DNA of 64,000 nt. Source: an uncultured Bacteroidales bacterium (lineage in GTDB: Bacteria > Bacteroidota > Bacteroidia > Bacteroidales > Muribaculaceae). Under the pieces are notes generated by a model. The model saw only the letters and a program-made list of their open reading frames with translations. It was not told the origin of the DNA and did not search any database. Shown here in pieces: positions 28,176-37,662 of the stretch (within the stretch, counting starts at the first letter, position 1; each line of letters begins with the position of its first letter). A program made the translations under genes and the position numbers. The DNA is taken from assembly GCA_902786725.1 (NCBI GenBank), contig CADADP010000001.1:53865-117864 (forward strand), in the 5' to 3' direction.

Positions 28176-30572
28176 TTATTTAATCTCGAATAACGCTGAT
28201 TTGCGCATCAGTTCCTTGTATTTCGCAAGGTTGTAAGGAGCTGTGCCGTAGAGATAGTGATTTTCTTGCTTTTTATCACCCACGGTGTAGCTGATTTTCA
28301 GCACGCCCATGCCGTCTTGCGATGGCAGGTCGCCCAGGTCGGTGCGCCCGTTGGCCGGGACATCGTATTTGCCGTCATACACTTTGCGGCCACTCTCCAC
28401 ATCGGTTATGGTGATGTTGCCGCTCACCGGCAGTCTTGTATCGTTCACGGCCACCAAGGCCAGACTGCCTTTGCGCACCACGTCGCTCACCATTACACAC
28501 ACATCCTTATGCGAGTTTTGCACATATTTGTACCCCAGTTTCTTAGTGCCGTAGTAATCCACCAGACCGGTGCTTATGTTTGGCCACCCCTCACGCATGT
28601 TCCACCACAAGAGGCCGGTTTTGTTCACCCACTTGCGACTGCGCCACATCTCTATCCAGTACTTGAAGGCCTCGGCTTGTGTCGCCTGCGAAGCGAATAC
28701 AAGGTCTTCGAGAGTCTTCGGTTCCTCGCCGAACATCAGTTTAATCTGATTCACATGTAGTGTCATGTAATCGGGCTGATAGGTGTAGTTGCCAATCCAG
28801 GACTTGAAATCACGGGTGGTCTTGCCCTCCCAGTCCTTGTTCCAAGTGCCGTCTTTATCGCGTGGATTCCAACTCTCGCGTGGCATCATGCGCTTAATCG
28901 ACTCCACATTGGGGAAACTGCGCATTCCCACCTCGCTCACAAACTCGGCCGGAGAACCGGTGTAGAAATCATCCTTGTGGTAGCCCACCCACCACAGGTG
29001 CTCTTCGGGCTTGTATTTGTCGGCGCCACCACGTGCCACAGTTTCGCGGCTGTAGTAGGGCGAACTGGGGAGATACGGGCGCGTGAAGTCGAATTCATAG
29101 AGCACACGCGGAATCACATGGCGGCTGATGCGGTCGTCGTTGGGGTCGTAGCGCAGGTCGCCGTGCACCAGGCGGTGATACATGTCGTCTTCGTTGTTTC
29201 CGCACCATAGCGCCAGCGAGCAGTGGTTGCGCAGTTTCAGCACCACCGATGTCACCTCTTCCTCAATGGCGCGGGCGAACGATTCGCGCTGCGAGTAGAA
29301 CGTGCATGCCATGGCAAAGTCTTGCCATACCATAATTCCGTTCTCGTCGCACAACTCGAAGAAGCGCGTGTCCTCATACACGTTACCGCCCCAGCAACGA
29401 ATCATATTCACTCCCAGATCCACGGCTTCGGCGATGGCCTGCTCATACTTTTCCTTGTCGCGGCTATGGAAAGCGTCGAGTGGAATCCAGTTTGTGCCAC
29501 GCATATAGATAGGCTCCCCGTTAATAATGAAACGGAATTTGCCGGGATTCTCTTCGGTATTGATCTCGTTGCGGTCCACCTTGACCATCCTGAGACCGAT
29601 TTTTTTCGTGTCTTCGGCCAGCAGATTGCCGTTGAAGTCGGTTACCGTGACTTTTACGTCGTAGAGTGGATGCTCGCCATATCCCAGCGGCCACCACAGT
29701 TGAGCGTCAGGAACATTGATGGCGAAACGCAGCACACTCGATGTCACTTCCATCTCTTGGCGCCCCTTGACTTCACCGTTGAGGCTTACGGTAACAGCGG
29801 CGCGCGAATTGTCGAGCAGGCGGTGCGGTATGCACATCTGCACGTCGCTCATAAGCAACGCCGTGTGCTGAGACGCATCGATTCGCGTCACGTAGTGGTG
29901 AATATCGGTGAAATGTGTGGGGTCCAGTATCTCAAGTTCCACATCGCGCCACAGTCCAATGCCTATAAGTCGAGGCACTATGTCCCAGCCCACCGAGTGC
30001 GGTGGCACACGGCTCAGCCAGGTCTCGGAACTGGGATAGCAGGCAATGCCGAACGTTCCCACCACCTCATTTTGCTTTTCCAGTACGGTTGAGCGTATGA
30101 TAACCTTTAATTCGTTAGCGGCTCCCTGTCGCACTTCGTCGGTCACATCAAGATAGTGGTCAATCATTGCGTTGGCAGTGCTGCCCACATGCTTGCCGTT
30201 GATAAAGATTTCGGCATAGCAGTCGATGCCGCCGAAGTGGAGTCGGGCCGACTGTCCCTCGCTCATCACAGGCACGGTGAACGTGCGGCTGTAGCACCAC
30301 TGGTATCCTTCCCATTTACGCAGGTCAAAGACGTTGCTGCCGATATAGGGATCGGGGACAATTCCGGCCTTGTACAAGTCGAGTTGCGTATTACCGGGCA
30401 CGGTGGCCTTGATTGTTTTGAAGTTCACTCTACTCATCTCATCGGGTGAGTTGACGGCTTTCGGTGGCTGCTCCCAGTAGTTAAGGGTCCACTCCCCGTT
30501 AAGAGAAATCACGTCTCCGGCCATTGCACCTAAAGCGAGGCACAGAAAAATCGATACAATTAACTTTTTCAT
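28176..30572 (-). CDS. Glycoside hydrolase family 2, beta-mannosidase-like
   Basis: 798 residues with a signal peptide (cleavage after AMA, residue 18). The GH2 layout is seen: a jelly-roll sugar-binding domain (about 20-190, ISLNGEWTLNYWEQPP), an immunoglobulin-like domain (about 200-310), then the TIM barrel. The acid/base Glu is E461 in ALWCGNNEDD, and the nucleophile is probably E547 in FVSEVGMRSFP, the beta-mannosidase form of these motifs. The exported enzyme would cleave terminal beta-mannosides in the periplasm. Second gene of the GH78-GH2-ROK-SIS-MFS unit, 46 nt after GH78. Confidence 0.9.
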   Translation of the reverse strand: MKKLIVSIFLCLALGAMAGDVISLNGEWTLNYWEQPPKAVNSPDEMSRVNFKTIKATVPGNTQLDLYKAGIVPDPYIGSNVFDLRKWEGYQWCYSRTFTVPVMSEGQSARLHFGGIDCYAEIFINGKHVGSTANAMIDHYLDVTDEVRQGAANELKVIIRSTVLEKQNEVVGTFGIACYPSSETWLSRVPPHSVGWDIVPRLIGIGLWRDVELEILDPTHFTDIHHYVTRIDASQHTALLMSDVQMCIPHRLLDNSRAAVTVSLNGEVKGRQEMEVTSSVLRFAINVPDAQLWWPLGYGEHPLYDVKVTVTDFNGNLLAEDTKKIGLRMVKVDRNEINTEENPGKFRFIINGEPIYMRGTNWIPLDAFHSRDKEKYEQAIAEAVDLGVNMIRCWGGNVYEDTRFFELCDENGIMVWQDFAMACTFYSQRESFARAIEEEVTSVVLKLRNHCSLALWCGNNEDDMYHRLVHGDLRYDPNDDRISRHVIPRVLYEFDFTRPYLPSSPYYSRETVARGGADKYKPEEHLWWVGYHKDDFYTGSPAEFVSEVGMRSFPNVESIKRMMPRESWNPRDKDGTWNKDWEGKTTRDFKSWIGNYTYQPDYMTLHVNQIKLMFGEEPKTLEDLVFASQATQAEAFKYWIEMWRSRKWVNKTGLLWWNMREGWPNISTGLVDYYGTKKLGYKYVQNSHKDVCVMVSDVVRKGSLALVAVNDTRLPVSGNITITDVESGRKVYDGKYDVPANGRTDLGDLPSQDGMGVLKISYTVGDKKQENHYLYGTAPYNLAKYKELMRKSALFEIK

Positions 30573-30618
30573 AATCAGTCTGATTTATAGTTTTTCATTT
30601 AGTCGTTATCGGTTGATG

Positions 30619-33249
30619 TCAGAAGTTAAAACGGTGCGTTCCGGCCTCAAGTTCACGCGGCGTGTCGCCCACTTGCAGTGTGGCGGTGACGCCGGTGGGA
30701 ATGGTGACTGTGAGTTCCACTTTCTCGCCTATGCGTTTCCAGTGGCTCTTGACAAGTCCGCGCACCGACTTATATTCCGCCTTGGCCCAGTCGAGGTCAG
30801 AGACAAAGTGCGGACGGATAATGATGTGCGCGAATCCGGGGCGGTCCTTATCCAGATTGATACCGGCAAGGTCGTTGACCATCCATGCGGCAATATCGCC
30901 GAAAAACACGTGGTTATACGACGCGTCGCGGAAGTTGGCGAACAGGTCCCACTTTTCGCCCAGCGTATTGAGTCGCTTTAGCCAGTAGCCCCACGACGGC
31001 ATTTCTTCGCGCAGCGCCATCTTCATGGCCTGCTCGGCGTAACCGTAGCGGGTGAGTACGCGAAGCACAGTCTTGGTGCCCAGCATCCCAAAGTCCATTC
31101 CGGCCCCATCTTCGCCTATCATGCGGCTCAGGTTGTGGGCCACAGCCTGCTCGCACTCGGGCGGCACTATGCCGTAGTAGAGGGCCACGGCCTGTGCGGC
31201 TTGCGAACCGTTGGCGTAGAGGAACGTCTCCCGATTCAGATACTTGTTGTTGAGATACTTCTTCAGGGCCGCTGCCTTGGCGGCATAAGCCGCGCCGTCC
31301 TTGCCCAGCAGAGTGGCGAAGCGGGCCATCATATAGTTGCCCAGATAGTAGAATAGCGTGGTGGTATAGTCGGTGGGAGTCTGCGTCTTGAAGAAGACCC
31401 AGTCGCCCAGGTTGCCGTAGATCACGGCGCCATCCTCGTTTTCACGCGTCTTCAGATAGTCCATGTAGCGCACACAAGTGGGCCAAATCTGTTCTATTCC
31501 TCGTGTGTCGCCGTAATACTCGTAGAGGTACATCGGCACAAAGAACAGGGCCGCGTCCCATACAGGGCTCACCCAGTCCTCGTAGCCCCAGCCTCCGCTG
31601 GGCGCTATGCCGGATATGCGCCCTCGCTCGTTCTGGTTGTCGGCCAGGTCGTTAATCCATTTCTCGTAGAACTTGATGCCGTCGTAGTTGAGCAATCCCA
31701 GTTCCTGACTGATAAAAGCGTCGGCAGTCCAGCCGTTTTTCTCGCGCTGAGGGCAGTCGGTGGGTATGCTCATCAGGTTGCACAGATAGGAACGGCGCGC
31801 GGCCTCGGCAATGCTGTTGAGCAAGGGGTTGGAGCACTCAAACTTGCCCACCGGCTCCACGGCGGTGTGGAAGAACCGGGCCTTTACGCTCTCGCGCGTG
31901 AGCCTCACCGGGCGGTCGCTTCGCACTTCCACAAACTGGAAGCCGTGATAGGTGAAGCGCGGGCTGAACGTGCATCGTTCATCGCCCAGTATCAGCACGT
32001 CGGTCTGAAATTCGAGTCCGGGCATCGGGTTGTAGTATATGTCGATGTTGCCCTGCTCCAACCGGCCGTTCTCTTTCAGTGCCTCGCCATGAGCGAGCCG
32101 CAGCGTGGTGCCGCTTTCGCCCTTCGCGGTAATCTCACAGAAGCCCGATATGTTTTCGCCAAAGTCATACACAAACACCGTGTCGCCCCACGACTTGAAG
32201 TTCACCGCGCTGAGCGTTCGCTCCACCTTGATGGGGGGCATTGTCTGCGCCACCAGCCTGTCGCTCGGGGCGGCGACCTCGGTGGCGTGTCGCCAGTGGC
32301 TATCGTCGAAGGCCACATCTTGCCATCCCTTCAATTCCAGGCGAGCGTCGTAGGTGTCGCCACTATAGATATTGTCTTGCAGGAACGGGCCTGTGGCGGT
32401 GAGCCACGAGTTGTCGCTGGCCACAATCTGCACCGTGCCGTCGGCATAGGTTATGTGCAGTTCGCATATAATCCGCGGACGTCCGCGCCACGGCGCGTGC
32501 TCAAAGCGCCAAGTGGCCACGCTGTCGATTTCGTTATAGAATCCGCAGCCCAGAACAGCCGCCATCACGTTTTCGCCGCCGCATAGCAGCCCGGTAACGT
32601 CGGCCACGCTATAGAGGTTGCGTTTGTTGTAGGCCGTGTAGCCCGGATTGAGCACAGCGTCACTAACACGGTTTCCGTTCAAGCTCATGTCGCAATAGGC
32701 CGCCGCACTCAGGTAGAGCCGCGCGCGCGCCACCTTGCGGTTCTTGTCCACGCTGAATCGCTTGCGAAGCATTGGCGCCGGATGATAGTCCCTGTCGTGC
32801 GCATCGCTTATCCACGTGCCTTGCCACCGGGTGCCGGGCAAAAACGCCGTCTCAAACGCGGCCTTGCCCGATGTCACAGCCTTGCCCGAGCCATCCCACG
32901 CAGTCACCTGCCAGCGATATGCCGCAAACGGTTTCAGCCCGGGTATAGCACATTCGCCACGTGAAGCGACCCCGCTTACCACGGGCGACTGCCACAGCAC
33001 GCGCTCCTTGCCGCCATCGCTCTCGAAGACGGTGATTTTGTACCGAGCCTGAACAAAGCGGTCGCCAGCGGCATACTCCCACGTGAAACGTGGCGACGCG
33101 GTATCCACCCACAACGGGGCGGTGGCATACTCGCAACGCATATTCTCTATTTTAGTGGCGCCCATCGCGAAGAGCACCATCGCCATAGCTACTAATGTTG
33201 TGATTCTCTTAAGTCTAATTCTTCCTACTTGAAACCTATGGTTACGCAT
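30619..33249 (-). CDS. Glycoside hydrolase family 78, alpha-L-rhamnosidase
   Basis: 876 residues. An N-terminal signal (VAMAMVLFAMGA) is followed by the Ig-like and sugar-binding domains of bacterial rhamnosidases (SAAAYCDMSLNGNRVSDAVLNPGYTAYNKR near 180-210). The catalytic alpha-barrel contains PTDCPQREKNGWTADA (D498-D510), the diagnostic acidic block of GH78. It should remove terminal alpha-L-rhamnose from plant or bacterial glycans. First gene of the operon, with its own promoter-like element. The annotated start gives a basic leader before the hydrophobic core; an internal Met near residue 22 is possible. Confidence 0.9.
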   Translation of the reverse strand: MRNHRFQVGRIRLKRITTLVAMAMVLFAMGATKIENMRCEYATAPLWVDTASPRFTWEYAAGDRFVQARYKITVFESDGGKERVLWQSPVVSGVASRGECAIPGLKPFAAYRWQVTAWDGSGKAVTSGKAAFETAFLPGTRWQGTWISDAHDRDYHPAPMLRKRFSVDKNRKVARARLYLSAAAYCDMSLNGNRVSDAVLNPGYTAYNKRNLYSVADVTGLLCGGENVMAAVLGCGFYNEIDSVATWRFEHAPWRGRPRIICELHITYADGTVQIVASDNSWLTATGPFLQDNIYSGDTYDARLELKGWQDVAFDDSHWRHATEVAAPSDRLVAQTMPPIKVERTLSAVNFKSWGDTVFVYDFGENISGFCEITAKGESGTTLRLAHGEALKENGRLEQGNIDIYYNPMPGLEFQTDVLILGDERCTFSPRFTYHGFQFVEVRSDRPVRLTRESVKARFFHTAVEPVGKFECSNPLLNSIAEAARRSYLCNLMSIPTDCPQREKNGWTADAFISQELGLLNYDGIKFYEKWINDLADNQNERGRISGIAPSGGWGYEDWVSPVWDAALFFVPMYLYEYYGDTRGIEQIWPTCVRYMDYLKTRENEDGAVIYGNLGDWVFFKTQTPTDYTTTLFYYLGNYMMARFATLLGKDGAAYAAKAAALKKYLNNKYLNRETFLYANGSQAAQAVALYYGIVPPECEQAVAHNLSRMIGEDGAGMDFGMLGTKTVLRVLTRYGYAEQAMKMALREEMPSWGYWLKRLNTLGEKWDLFANFRDASYNHVFFGDIAAWMVNDLAGINLDKDRPGFAHIIIRPHFVSDLDWAKAEYKSVRGLVKSHWKRIGEKVELTVTIPTGVTATLQVGDTPRELEAGTHRFNF

Positions 33250-33274
33250 TTTGGTATTGAGTTTTTGTTGATTA

Positions 33275-33306
33275 GCAAATTTACAAATAATAATTGGAAT
33301 ATGAAA
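33275..33306 (-). promoter_or_regulatory. Candidate promoter of the GH78-MFS operon
   Basis: Minus strand: TTTC (33306-33303), 19 nt, TAAATTTGC (33283-33275). The -7 is perfect and the -33 has one mismatch. It lies 26 nt upstream of the start codon. Confidence 0.6.
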
Positions 33307-33377
33307 ATCGTACCCGATTTTTGTTTCCCGTCTCTCCTGAATTTGGAATTTTGGAGCATCGGTTTTGGAGACAATAT

Positions 33378-33410
33378 TTTGCCCATTAGCGATGGAATTG
33401 CTAATTTTGC
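33378..33410 (+). promoter_or_regulatory. Promoter of surE
   Basis: TTTG (33378-33381), 20 nt, TAATTTTGC (33402-33410); full consensus, about 90 nt before the chosen surE start. Confidence 0.75.
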
Positions 33411-33502
33411 AACCGATTTAGTCCCCAGTGTGGGCTCTTATTAAGAACTTATCGGTCAAGGGCCCATCTATAATTAATAATAATTTACAGGACACTCCTA
33501 AT

Positions 33503-34288
33503 ATGAATACCGACAACAAGCAGCCTCTAATTCTCATCGGCAACGATGATGGGTACAACTCTCAAGGCATACGCACGCTCACCCGTGTAGCACGTGAATT
33601 TGGCGACGTGGTGGTGGCCGCGCCTCTTAATCACCAGAGTGGTAAGTCGTGTGCCATAAGCATGGACTTGCCGCTACGGGTCAAGAAGATATCACAAGAG
33701 CCGGGACTCACCGTGTATGCCGTGAGCGGCACGCCCACCGACGCGCTAAAACTGGTTCTGGACCAGCTGCTCGATGGCCGCCGGCCCGACATAGTGCTCT
33801 CCGGCATCAATCACGGCTTCAACACAGGCATCAGCACCATCTACAGCGGCACTATGGGTGTCGCATTCGAGGCTTTGGTACACGGGCTCCCGGCCGTGGC
33901 GTTCTCTTATGGCTCGTTCAGCCGTGAGGTGGATTTCACGCCGTGTCTGGATATCGTTAGGGACATCGTGAAGCGTGTACTCGCCGACGGTCTGCCTGCC
34001 GACGTGTGCCTCAATGTAAACTTCCCGCCGAGCGAAGGCCCCATCCGCGGTGTCAAGGTCACTTCCACCGACATGGGCAAGTGGGTGGGCGAGTTTGAGA
34101 AGCGTACCGACCCATTCGGCCACGATTACTACTGGATGACAGGAACTTACCGGCCGGCCGACGTGAACGACCACACCACCGACGTCTATTGGACCGAGCG
34201 GGGATATGCCTCGGTTACACCGGTCACCACCAATCAGACGGCCTTCACTCGTATCGCCGACGTGGCGCGACTGCTCAACTTGGAATAA
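33503..34288 (+). CDS. surE: 5'/3'-nucleotidase SurE
   Basis: 261 residues from the ATG at 33503. An upstream in-frame GTG at 33428 is rejected because it adds 25 unconserved residues and sits only about 18 nt after the -7 element. The metal-binding start LILIGNDDGYNSQGI (NDDG 14-17) and the block SGTPTDALKLVLDQLLDGRRPDIVLSGINHG are the SurE signatures. SurE is a cytosolic metal-dependent phosphatase acting on nucleoside monophosphates, linked to stress survival. It is followed 33 nt later by the DUF3667 gene in the same direction. Confidence 0.95.
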   Translation: MNTDNKQPLILIGNDDGYNSQGIRTLTRVAREFGDVVVAAPLNHQSGKSCAISMDLPLRVKKISQEPGLTVYAVSGTPTDALKLVLDQLLDGRRPDIVLSGINHGFNTGISTIYSGTMGVAFEALVHGLPAVAFSYGSFSREVDFTPCLDIVRDIVKRVLADGLPADVCLNVNFPPSEGPIRGVKVTSTDMGKWVGEFEKRTDPFGHDYYWMTGTYRPADVNDHTTDVYWTERGYASVTPVTTNQTAFTRIADVARLLNLE

Positions 34289-34321
34289 CACTGCTATTCT
34301 CACTCTCTTTCAGCCGCCACC

Positions 34322-35353
34322 ATGAAGTTCTCCGATATCACACAGTCGTTTGCCCGAGCATACCGCCGCTTCAAACTGTGGCAGCAGAAACCGTTCACCT
34401 ACGTGTCCAGTAGCCGATGGCACACTTGCCACAACTGCGGCAACCGATTTCAAGGCAATTTCTGCCCCACGTGCGGACAGGGCGCCGACGTGAAGCCGTT
34501 CACATGGAGCAGTGTGCGCGACGGGCTACTCGACGTGTGGGGCATGGGCTCGCGCTCAATGCCATACTCGCTGTGGCAACTCATGTGGCGACCGGGTTAC
34601 TTCATCGGCGACTACATCAGCGGTAAGCGGTCTGTCAGCTTCCCTCCGGTGAAAATGCTGGTGGTGGTCTCGGTGTTCATCACATTTGCCGACTTCTTAA
34701 TCAATCCCGAGTCTAATGCCGATCCTGTGCCAACTTCCACACACACCGGAATCATGTACCTGCTGGAAACAGCCATCAACTGGATTGACCGGCACGAGGA
34801 ATGGGCCACTTTGCTCTTTATGTCCATGTTCATCCTGCCCACATGGTTCCTTTTCCGCAACTCGCCCAGGCACTGGCATCACAACATCCCACAGGGATTC
34901 TTCATCCAGGTCTTCACCAGCATTCACATGCTGCTCATAATATTTGTCTTCGCCGTGTTGCTCGACATGGACCTGAGCGACTCATTTCTGGTCACAACAC
35001 CCATGTTCACCGCGTTACTCTTCTACGACTACTACCAGCTCTTCGGCTACGGCCTGTGGGGAACGCTCTGGCGAACTTTCACAGCAGTGCTCGGCACTTT
35101 TATTGCGGCGGGAAACTTTGGTTTACTCTGGGAATTGCTCGACGCTTTAGACGCCGGCAAGAACGTTGGCGCTTACGAATACTCATTTAACTTGCTCCTG
35201 CTGCCTCTCATGTCTTTTGTGATAATTGCCGCCGGATACATCATCGACGAGCGATTGTGGCTCAAGAATGGCGTGTGGAGCGCCATCAAGTGGCCTGTCA
35301 TTATCGTCATTACAAGCCTGGTCTTATTCGCCGCCACACTAATTGAGTTATAA
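34322..35353 (+). CDS. DUF3667 membrane protein with zinc ribbon
   Basis: 343 residues. Two CxxC pairs (C36/C39 and C48/C51: CHNCGNRFQGNFCPTCGQ) form a zinc ribbon near the N-terminus. The linker KPFTWSSVRDGLLDVWGMGSRS and the block WRPGYFIGDYISGKRSVSFPPVKML are the DUF3667 signature. About five membrane helices follow to the C-terminus. Family function is unknown. It runs with surE and converges on meaB. Confidence 0.85.
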   Translation: MKFSDITQSFARAYRRFKLWQQKPFTYVSSSRWHTCHNCGNRFQGNFCPTCGQGADVKPFTWSSVRDGLLDVWGMGSRSMPYSLWQLMWRPGYFIGDYISGKRSVSFPPVKMLVVVSVFITFADFLINPESNADPVPTSTHTGIMYLLETAINWIDRHEEWATLLFMSMFILPTWFLFRNSPRHWHHNIPQGFFIQVFTSIHMLLIIFVFAVLLDMDLSDSFLVTTPMFTALLFYDYYQLFGYGLWGTLWRTFTAVLGTFIAAGNFGLLWELLDALDAGKNVGAYEYSFNLLLLPLMSFVIIAAGYIIDERLWLKNGVWSAIKWPVIIVITSLVLFAATLIEL

Positions 35354-35389
35354 CCTTTCTCCGGCTCTCAGCATTGTGATTGCCGAACG

Positions 35390-36523
35390 TCACCGGTTCG
35401 ACAACTTGTCGTAATAGTATTTCAGCACATCGCTTGCAGCCACAAACGACGACTGGCGGTTTTCAAGAATCAGCCGTTGCTTCTCCTCAAGCATGCGCTC
35501 TATCGAGGGGTTGTTGTAGAAATTGGCGCGCAGGTGCTCGTCGATAGTCTCGAACATCCAGTATTTTTCCTGCTCGCGACGCTTCTCTTGGAAATAGCCG
35601 GTGCGCGTCACGTGATCGAAGTAGCGGTCTATCATGTCCCACACCTTGTCGATGTTCAGTTCGTAGTAGCCCGAGTAGGTTATCACCTCAGGCGCCAAGC
35701 CGCTGGGAGGCATGGGGAAGAGGTGGAGGGCGTTGCGGAACTGAGCGGCGGCCAGCTCGGCGCGCTCGCGGTTGTCGCCGTCGGCCTTGTTGATTACAAT
35801 GCCGTCGGCCATCTCCATGATGCCGCGCTTGATGCCCTGCAACTCATCGCCGGTGCCGGCAAGCTGTATCAGCAGGAAGTAATCCACCATAGAATGTACG
35901 GCCGTCTCGCTCTGTCCCACGCCCACGGTCTCCACGAAGATATTGTCGTAGCCGGCTGCCTCACAGAGCATTATGGTCTCGCGCGTCTTGCGCGCCACGC
36001 CACCCAGCGACCCCGCTGATGGTGAAGGGCGTATAAAGGCGTCGGGCTGCACGGCCAGTTTTTCCATACGTGTCTTGTCGCCCAGAATCGAGCCCTTAGA
36101 CCGCTCGCTACTGGGGTCAATGGCCAGCACGGCGAGTTTGCCGCCACGGCCTATCACATGCATACCGAACGCGTCGATCGACGTGCTCTTGCCCGACCCG
36201 GGAACACCAGTTATGCCCACACGGCGCGAGTTGCCGGTAAACGGCAGGCACTTGGCTATCACTTCCTGGGCCACTGCCTGGTGCTCGGGTTTGAGACTCT
36301 CTACCAGCGTCACTGCCTGGCCCAGCACCGACGTGTTGCCGGCGCGGATGCCCTCCACGTAGTCGCTCACACTGAGCGTGGGGCGCTTGCGGCGCTTCAA
36401 GTACGGGTTCACCATGGGTGGCTGTTCCACGCCCTGGTTCACTTGCAGTCCGCTATACTGCTCATCGTTCTCTGGGTGATGAATACGCGTAAATTCGTCA
36501 TTATGTGGCATTTGCTTACTCAT
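35390..36523 (-). CDS. meaB: Methylmalonyl-CoA mutase-associated GTPase MeaB
   Basis: 377 residues. G-protein motifs in order: Walker A GVPGSGKST (106-114), the DPSSERSKGSILGDKTRM switch region, IFVETVGVGQSE (switch II) and NKAD. The C-terminal helical dimer arm is present. MeaB chaperones and protects the B12-dependent methylmalonyl-CoA mutase used in propionate formation. No mutase gene (mutA/mutB) is in the window. It is 35 nt downstream of a DUF1573 gene, so it may be the last gene of that transcript. Confidence 0.92.
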   Translation of the reverse strand: MSKQMPHNDEFTRIHHPENDEQYSGLQVNQGVEQPPMVNPYLKRRKRPTLSVSDYVEGIRAGNTSVLGQAVTLVESLKPEHQAVAQEVIAKCLPFTGNSRRVGITGVPGSGKSTSIDAFGMHVIGRGGKLAVLAIDPSSERSKGSILGDKTRMEKLAVQPDAFIRPSPSAGSLGGVARKTRETIMLCEAAGYDNIFVETVGVGQSETAVHSMVDYFLLIQLAGTGDELQGIKRGIMEMADGIVINKADGDNRERAELAAAQFRNALHLFPMPPSGLAPEVITYSGYYELNIDKVWDMIDRYFDHVTRTGYFQEKRREQEKYWMFETIDEHLRANFYNNPSIERMLEEKQRLILENRQSSFVAASDVLKYYYDKLSNR

Positions 36524-36558
36524 AATCTTCGCTTTTTATGTCTTAAACCGCTAAGTTG

Positions 36559-37662
36559 CTAATCGCTAACGAGTCCCACCACCCTGATTTGCAGATTGTG
36601 GTTCTCGGGGTCGTTGGTGAGTATGGTGAGGTTGGTGTTGATTAGTTTCTGCGAGCATTCGGCCGGAGTCACAGTGACGCTAACAGTGGCCGTTTTGCCA
36701 CGCTTGAGCGACGTCTTGTTGCACTTCACGCTTATTCCCCGCTCGGGGCAACTCACGCGACGCAGTTCCAGCTTCTGCCGCCCGGTATTTTTTATCTTGA
36801 ACGACAAGGTTTTAGTCGTTGTCACTGTCTCAAAGTTCACTTTGTCGGTCTCGGCCAAGATGTGGGGCGACTCATCGGGAGTGGCCTTGCCGGCCTGCTC
36901 CAAATCATCTATTACCACGGCCATCACCTCCACTTTGTTCTCTCCCGCGAGCTCTTGGGTGTGGCCTATGCCGGTGGCGCGCACCGTCACGGTGTCGGTG
37001 TTAAGTCCCCAGAGCGGAGCCAGTTGCGAGTCGTAGAAGATGGTTAGAGAGCCGCGCTGGCCCGGCGCTATGGTGTCGGGCACGGCGTGAGCTATGATGT
37101 GGCTTGCCGGCGTGTGCGCGTCCAGGTGCATCGGCCCGGTGGCGGCGTTGTAGGCCGTGAGGTAGATCATCTTGGTGCGACCGCGCACTATCTCGCCCAC
37201 GGGCACTATACCCGTCTCCAGATGCATATCTCCCACCGCCACGGGATAAAGTTCGCTCACCGTCTGCGGCGAGGCTATGACATTGCCCTTGATAGTCAGC
37301 ACTGTTTTGCGCACGCTGCCTGTGGTATAGACGAACACGTCTTTCTGGAACTGGCCCGGGCGCGCCACGGCGCTGTAGGTGAGTTCCACGGCGGTGGTGT
37401 CGCCCGGCTTGAGCGGACTGCGGTCGAAGTAGCTGGCAGTGCAGCCGCACGTGGGTTGCACCCTACTGATAATCAGGGCAGAGTCGCCGGTATTAACCAT
37501 GCGTAGGTGGCATTTCACGGTACGCTCCTGCTCGTTGAAGGTGCCGAAGTCGTGTTCGGTTTCGAGCCATGTAGCCACGCCCTGCGCGCTAACCACGCAG
37601 GGAATTGTGGCCCAGAGAAGCACCAGAGCCGCTATTATGCGCCATCTGTGGCTACTCATCAC
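36559..37662 (-). CDS. DUF1573-family exported protein (three-domain)
   Basis: 367 residues with a signal peptide (cleavage after VSA). The first module carries the DUF1573 signature: TEHDFGTFNEQERTVKCHLRMVNTGDSAL, then VQPTCGCTASYF and the KPGDTTAVELTY turn. Further Ig/ASPM-like beta domains follow, ending in NLTILTNDPENHNLQIRVVG. DUF1573 proteins are periplasmic/surface beta-sandwich proteins of unknown role. Its start overlaps the end of a second, shorter DUF1573 gene by 11 nt, so the two are translationally coupled. Confidence 0.85.
   Translation of the reverse strand: MMSSHRWRIIAALVLLWATIPCVVSAQGVATWLETEHDFGTFNEQERTVKCHLRMVNTGDSALIISRVQPTCGCTASYFDRSPLKPGDTTAVELTYSAVARPGQFQKDVFVYTTGSVRKTVLTIKGNVIASPQTVSELYPVAVGDMHLETGIVPVGEIVRGRTKMIYLTAYNAATGPMHLDAHTPASHIIAHAVPDTIAPGQRGSLTIFYDSQLAPLWGLNTDTVTVRATGIGHTQELAGENKVEVMAVVIDDLEQAGKATPDESPHILAETDKVNFETVTTTKTLSFKIKNTGRQKLELRRVSCPERGISVKCNKTSLKRGKTATVSVTVTPAECSQKLINTNLTILTNDPENHNLQIRVVGLVSD

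Noticed and set aside
33428-33502. Earlier GTG start for surE
   Set aside because: It would add 25 unconserved residues and start only about 18 nt after the -7 element. The ATG at 33503 begins directly before the conserved NDDG region.
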